Both the position numbers and the translations under genes were made by a program. The notes under the pieces are model-generated. The model was not told where the DNA came from. It saw only the letters and a list, made by a program, of their open reading frames with translations, and searched no databases. DNA of 64,000 nucleotides from JBDHTQ01 sp039808765 (GTDB lineage: Bacteria; Pseudomonadota; Alphaproteobacteria; UBA2400): contig JBDHTQ010000008.1 in assembly GCA_039808765.1 (NCBI GenBank), positions 50,136 through 114,135 on the forward strand, in the 5' to 3' direction. This document shows, piece after piece, positions 61,347-64,000 of this stretch. The stretch's first letter is position 1. The number at the start of each line of letters is the position of its first letter.

Positions 61347-61760
61347 ATGACAACAATGCTGGAACAGGCAACAAGATTATCGGGAAAAAATAGATTAGCG
61401 GCAGTAGCCTTTGCGGCAATTGCCGCCCTACCAGGGTGTACCATTGAACCTATGGGCCGTTATCATGACAGATCGGTGACCACTGTTGTTCCCACTCGTG
61501 GTTATTATGGGGGTTATTACGATCGTTATTATGGCCCAGTTCGCCCGCGTGGAAGTGAAGGGTTTGTCCCTTATGGGGAGGGCTATGATCCACGTACTTT
61601 TAATGATCGCGGCAATCCAGGAGGCCGGCCCTATTTCGGCAAAGGGCATGACTATGCGTGCTTACCAGGTCGCGGGTGCAAAAAATTAGAGCAAGACGAC
61701 GATCGCAATGATTGGGGATATCAGGGTCGCAGAAATGAATTCGATTTTCGCTATCGCTAA
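61347..61760 (+). CDS. Small Tyr/Gly-rich lipoprotein-like protein
   Basis: A 137-residue protein with hydrophobic N-terminus and LPGC lipobox-like site (Pro at -2 is atypical). The mature part is rich in Tyr, Gly, Arg and Asp (GYYGGYYDRYYGP). Its function is not known. AGGAG is 7 bases before the ATG. It shares the general layout of the lipoprotein gene upstream but is not an evident duplicate. Confidence 0.7.
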   Translation: MTTMLEQATRLSGKNRLAAVAFAAIAALPGCTIEPMGRYHDRSVTTVVPTRGYYGGYYDRYYGPVRPRGSEGFVPYGEGYDPRTFNDRGNPGGRPYFGKGHDYACLPGRGCKKLEQDDDRNDWGYQGRRNEFDFRYR

Positions 61761-61834
61761 AATCGCAACGTTGCGAGCGTGATGAGCAGTTTCACATTAC
61801 CTTTTTATCCCTTTCACTTATCACTTAATAAAAG

Positions 61835-61858
61835 CGGCGCATTTTAGCGCCGTTTTTT
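61835..61858 (+). terminator. Intrinsic terminator after the Tyr/Gly-rich lipoprotein gene
   Basis: CGGCGC (61835-61840) and GCGCCG (61847-61852) pair around ATTTTA and are followed by six T. It is a classic rho-independent terminator. Confidence 0.92.
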
Positions 61859-61949
61859 ACCTTGACATCTACACATGACATTTTTCATTACATGTATTGC
61901 TATGCATTTTTTGTGTACGAAAATTTTAAAACATTACAGCGAAGAATAA

Positions 61950-63791
61950 ATGCCCACAATCGCCGACTTAAATTTGAGCCATCTTAAAAACCCTTCTGAA
62001 CAGGTGCTTGCATTTGCCCATTTTGCTCGAAACCCTACGCAGGAACCGCCAAACCAAGATGTGATTGCTGCGGCTATTGAAGAAATTTTTAGCCCGGAAT
62101 GCCAATCCCCCCAAATTAAGAAGAATGCGTCAACGCTCGCAGCTCTCTTAATCCCCCACCCCGTAGGGTGCACAATTGCACGATCCATGGCCGATGCAAT
62201 GCTGGGTTATGTAAAACACTATAGAAATCGCTTCACTGATTATTCAAACCCCATGCCGTTCAATAGTTTTTTTGTGCAGGCGTTTGAAACTCAATCATTG
62301 GATATAACGTTTTTTGAGAGTTTTGATCTCTCTGCCTTAATTCAACATACGTCTCTTAATAATGTTGATCGCTTTATACGAGGCATTAACAACACGTTTA
62401 GCGATCCCGCTGTGATGCGTGACCTTGTCATAAAATTTTGGCAAGCAATTCCTGAGGTGGATTTAGCAGGCATCGAAAATAGTTTCTATGATATACGCAG
62501 CTGCTCCATCGATAGTTGCTTGTCTTGCCATCCACGCGTTCTCTTTAATTCACCGGAAACAATGATTCCTCCTTTGCTTGATTGTATAAAATGGGGAGAA
62601 GATAAATTTTCACAGCACCCCGCTCTAACCGTTCTGCTTAATCGTATGCACGAGAGCTGTGATACCTCTGAGAACCTAGAAACGAGCGTTCAACTTGTCT
62701 CTGATTTTCTGTGCGATAATCAACACGACCTCATCGCCCGCTTTGATACGCAATATGTTGGCCTGCTTCAGAAAATAATTTATTTATCGGACCCGAAAAG
62801 CACAGATTCTTTGCACACCTTTAGAGAAAAAACATTCACTCAACTTGAGGAGTTTATTGCAGATCGCCTCCATCTTGCGCAAGAACAGATGCTGAGGCCG
62901 AAGCACATCCCGGCTTTAACCCACGCATGTCTCACCATAACGTCGAACCCCTCCCGATTGTCTGAAGAAAAACTGCTCAAGATGTGGGAGCAAACAATTT
63001 CCGCGATTTCAGAAACATTGCAAGAGCCCTATCGATCAACTGAACTTTGGAATGTGTGCATCAGAGGATTGTCTACTGCGCCGCAAGAAAACATAAAGCT
63101 GAGAAAGATGCTTTTACAAGAAGCCACTTGTTCGCTTTCTGATATGGCTGATAAGGGCTCCGAAACATCAAACATCTTTTTTAATCGTCTAACCATCCTT
63201 CTTGATGATAGAGAAAAATTTTCACCCGACGAAATGTGGGAGATTTTGAGTTCTTTAACGCTGAATTTCTTTTCAATTGCATCTCTGCCGCGTGGCTGCG
63301 AAGGCATTATCAGGGGTATTAATCTTTTTCACCCTTCAGAAAATCTCATGGCGAGAGAAGTCAAGAGCCTCACCTTTTCTCGACCGGAGCAGGACGATGG
63401 TCTATTAAAACCATTCTTTCTTGTCGCAACACCACCGGCAAACTTGTGGACAGTAGGCTTTATAAGCAATGAACGCATTGTAATTTGTGACGACTGCTCA
63501 TCGGAGACGAACCGTTTAGATCATGCGGATCTGGATGAAGAGGGCAGGCCCTCACGAAAATTTGGCGAGTCTATTAATAAAACGAAGGAAGGCGTCATCA
63601 GAAATATTTTAAGAGAAAAGAACATCGGCAACGATGAGTTAGTTGATTTAACGGAACAACACTATAGGGCCGTTGAACGTGCCATTGCATCCACTCTTGA
63701 ATCCGCGATTGAGCCCGCTGCCCCCCTCGTCTCCGAACTTAAGCGTCCCTTTTTTAGCGCGTGGTTTACACAGCTGCAGCCATTTTCTTGA
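61950..63791 (+). CDS. Large soluble helical protein of unknown function
   Basis: A 613-residue protein that I do not recognise. It is predicted mostly helical, with regularly spaced short helices that could be an alpha-solenoid, and no signal peptide or membrane segment. A more polar C-terminal region contains VICDDCSSETNRLDHADLDEEG. Cysteines are scattered (CSIDSCLSCHP), which might bind metal. It is preceded by a terminator, so it has its own promoter; GAAGAATAA precedes the ATG weakly. Size and composition would fit a host-directed effector or scaffold, but that is speculation. Confidence 0.65.
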   Translation: MPTIADLNLSHLKNPSEQVLAFAHFARNPTQEPPNQDVIAAAIEEIFSPECQSPQIKKNASTLAALLIPHPVGCTIARSMADAMLGYVKHYRNRFTDYSNPMPFNSFFVQAFETQSLDITFFESFDLSALIQHTSLNNVDRFIRGINNTFSDPAVMRDLVIKFWQAIPEVDLAGIENSFYDIRSCSIDSCLSCHPRVLFNSPETMIPPLLDCIKWGEDKFSQHPALTVLLNRMHESCDTSENLETSVQLVSDFLCDNQHDLIARFDTQYVGLLQKIIYLSDPKSTDSLHTFREKTFTQLEEFIADRLHLAQEQMLRPKHIPALTHACLTITSNPSRLSEEKLLKMWEQTISAISETLQEPYRSTELWNVCIRGLSTAPQENIKLRKMLLQEATCSLSDMADKGSETSNIFFNRLTILLDDREKFSPDEMWEILSSLTLNFFSIASLPRGCEGIIRGINLFHPSENLMAREVKSLTFSRPEQDDGLLKPFFLVATPPANLWTVGFISNERIVICDDCSSETNRLDHADLDEEGRPSRKFGESINKTKEGVIRNILREKNIGNDELVDLTEQHYRAVERAIASTLESAIEPAAPLVSELKRPFFSAWFTQLQPFS

Positions 63792-63846
63792 AATGTGCAG
63801 CCGCAAAAGTTTTTTAAAGGACATTACGGGGTTTGATTTTAGAAAA

Positions 63847-63873
63847 TATGCAAAAAAATTTCCCTTTTGCATA
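63847..63873. promoter_or_regulatory. Perfect inverted repeat upstream of tRNA-Ser
   Basis: TATGCAAAA (63847-63855) and TTTTGCATA (63865-63873) form 9-bp arms with a 9-base spacer, between the unknown gene and the tRNA. CTATAAGG nearby (63882-63889) could be the tRNA -10. It is either an operator or a weak terminator for the upstream gene. Confidence 0.4.
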
Positions 63874-63904
63874 AAGTTTTGCTATAAGGCCCCATCCAGA
63901 GGTT

Positions 63905-63997
63905 GGAGGGGTGGCCGAGTGGTTGAAGGCGCTCGCCTGGAAAGCGGGTATACGGTGATGAACCGTATCGTGAGTTCGAATCTCATCCCCTCCGCCA
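63905..63997 (+). tRNA. tRNA-Ser (GGA)
   Basis: A 93-base class II tRNA with a long variable arm and encoded CCA. The acceptor GGAGGGG pairs with CCCCTCC, the anticodon loop CTGGAAA carries GGA, and the variable arm TACGGTGATGAACCGTA is a clear stem-loop. The T-arm is intact. Confidence 0.97.
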
Positions 63998-64000
63998 TTA

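Overview
The window comes from a moderately AT-rich bacterial chromosome, most likely an alphaproteobacterium. The pointers are an SRP RNA gene with the sequence layout typical of that class, an alphaproteobacterial-type LexA box (GTTC-N7-GTTC), a two-domain MaeB malic enzyme, an intracellular PhaZ, an oxygen-independent HemN and an N-formylglutamate amidohydrolase family gene. I cannot place it to genus. Most of the window is chromosomal core, interrupted by several accessory patches.

Layout. 1-6951 (+): the tail of an unknown gene, a small lytic transglycosylase, three tandem GT87-type membrane glycosyltransferases and mutS, all overlapping. 6958-11556 (-): a secreted protein with a phage-structural module, and uvrA. 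11755-13122 (+): a secreted protein carrying nine 27-bp repeats. 13260-17423 (-): pheT, pheS, rplT, rpmI. 17590-22214 (-): two long paralogues with glutamine-synthetase-like active-site motifs, separated by a duplicated 3' end of the neighbouring aldose-1-epimerase gene. 22288-31310: epimerase, cyclophilin, SRP RNA, GNAT, an MFS transporter, small ORFs, an M17 aminopeptidase, a TAXI-type binding protein and hemN. 31647-40549: maeB, htpX, NUDIX, phaZ, N-formylglutamate amidohydrolase family, a membrane protein, greA, GNAT.

40715-49350 is an integrated genomic island of about 8.6 kb in the 3' end of a tRNA-Met gene. It is bounded by an 18-bp direct repeat and carries a P4-type integrase, an AlpA regulator, DinD preceded by a LexA box, a PD-(D/E)XK nuclease-like protein, an AAA/DUF4143 ATPase, and a DUF262-DUF1524-DUF5655 protein translationally coupled to a two-helix membrane protein. 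All genes point the same way with short gaps, which suggests a DNA-damage-controlled defence cassette.

49568-51973 is leuS, of an unusual lineage for this class. 52230-54963 (-) holds three tandem paralogues of a zincin-like HExxH family resembling a domain of large phage polyvalent proteins. 55115-60833 (+) is a ydbH-ynbE-ydbL cluster followed by a large AsmA-like protein, all probably envelope lipid transport. Two small lipoproteins, an unknown 613-residue protein and tRNA-Ser close the window.

A genome-specific extragenic palindromic repeat recurs at least five times between genes (13157, 19775, 37368 as three tandem units, 40594, 52102). At several of these sites its first hairpin plus T-tract looks like an intrinsic terminator.
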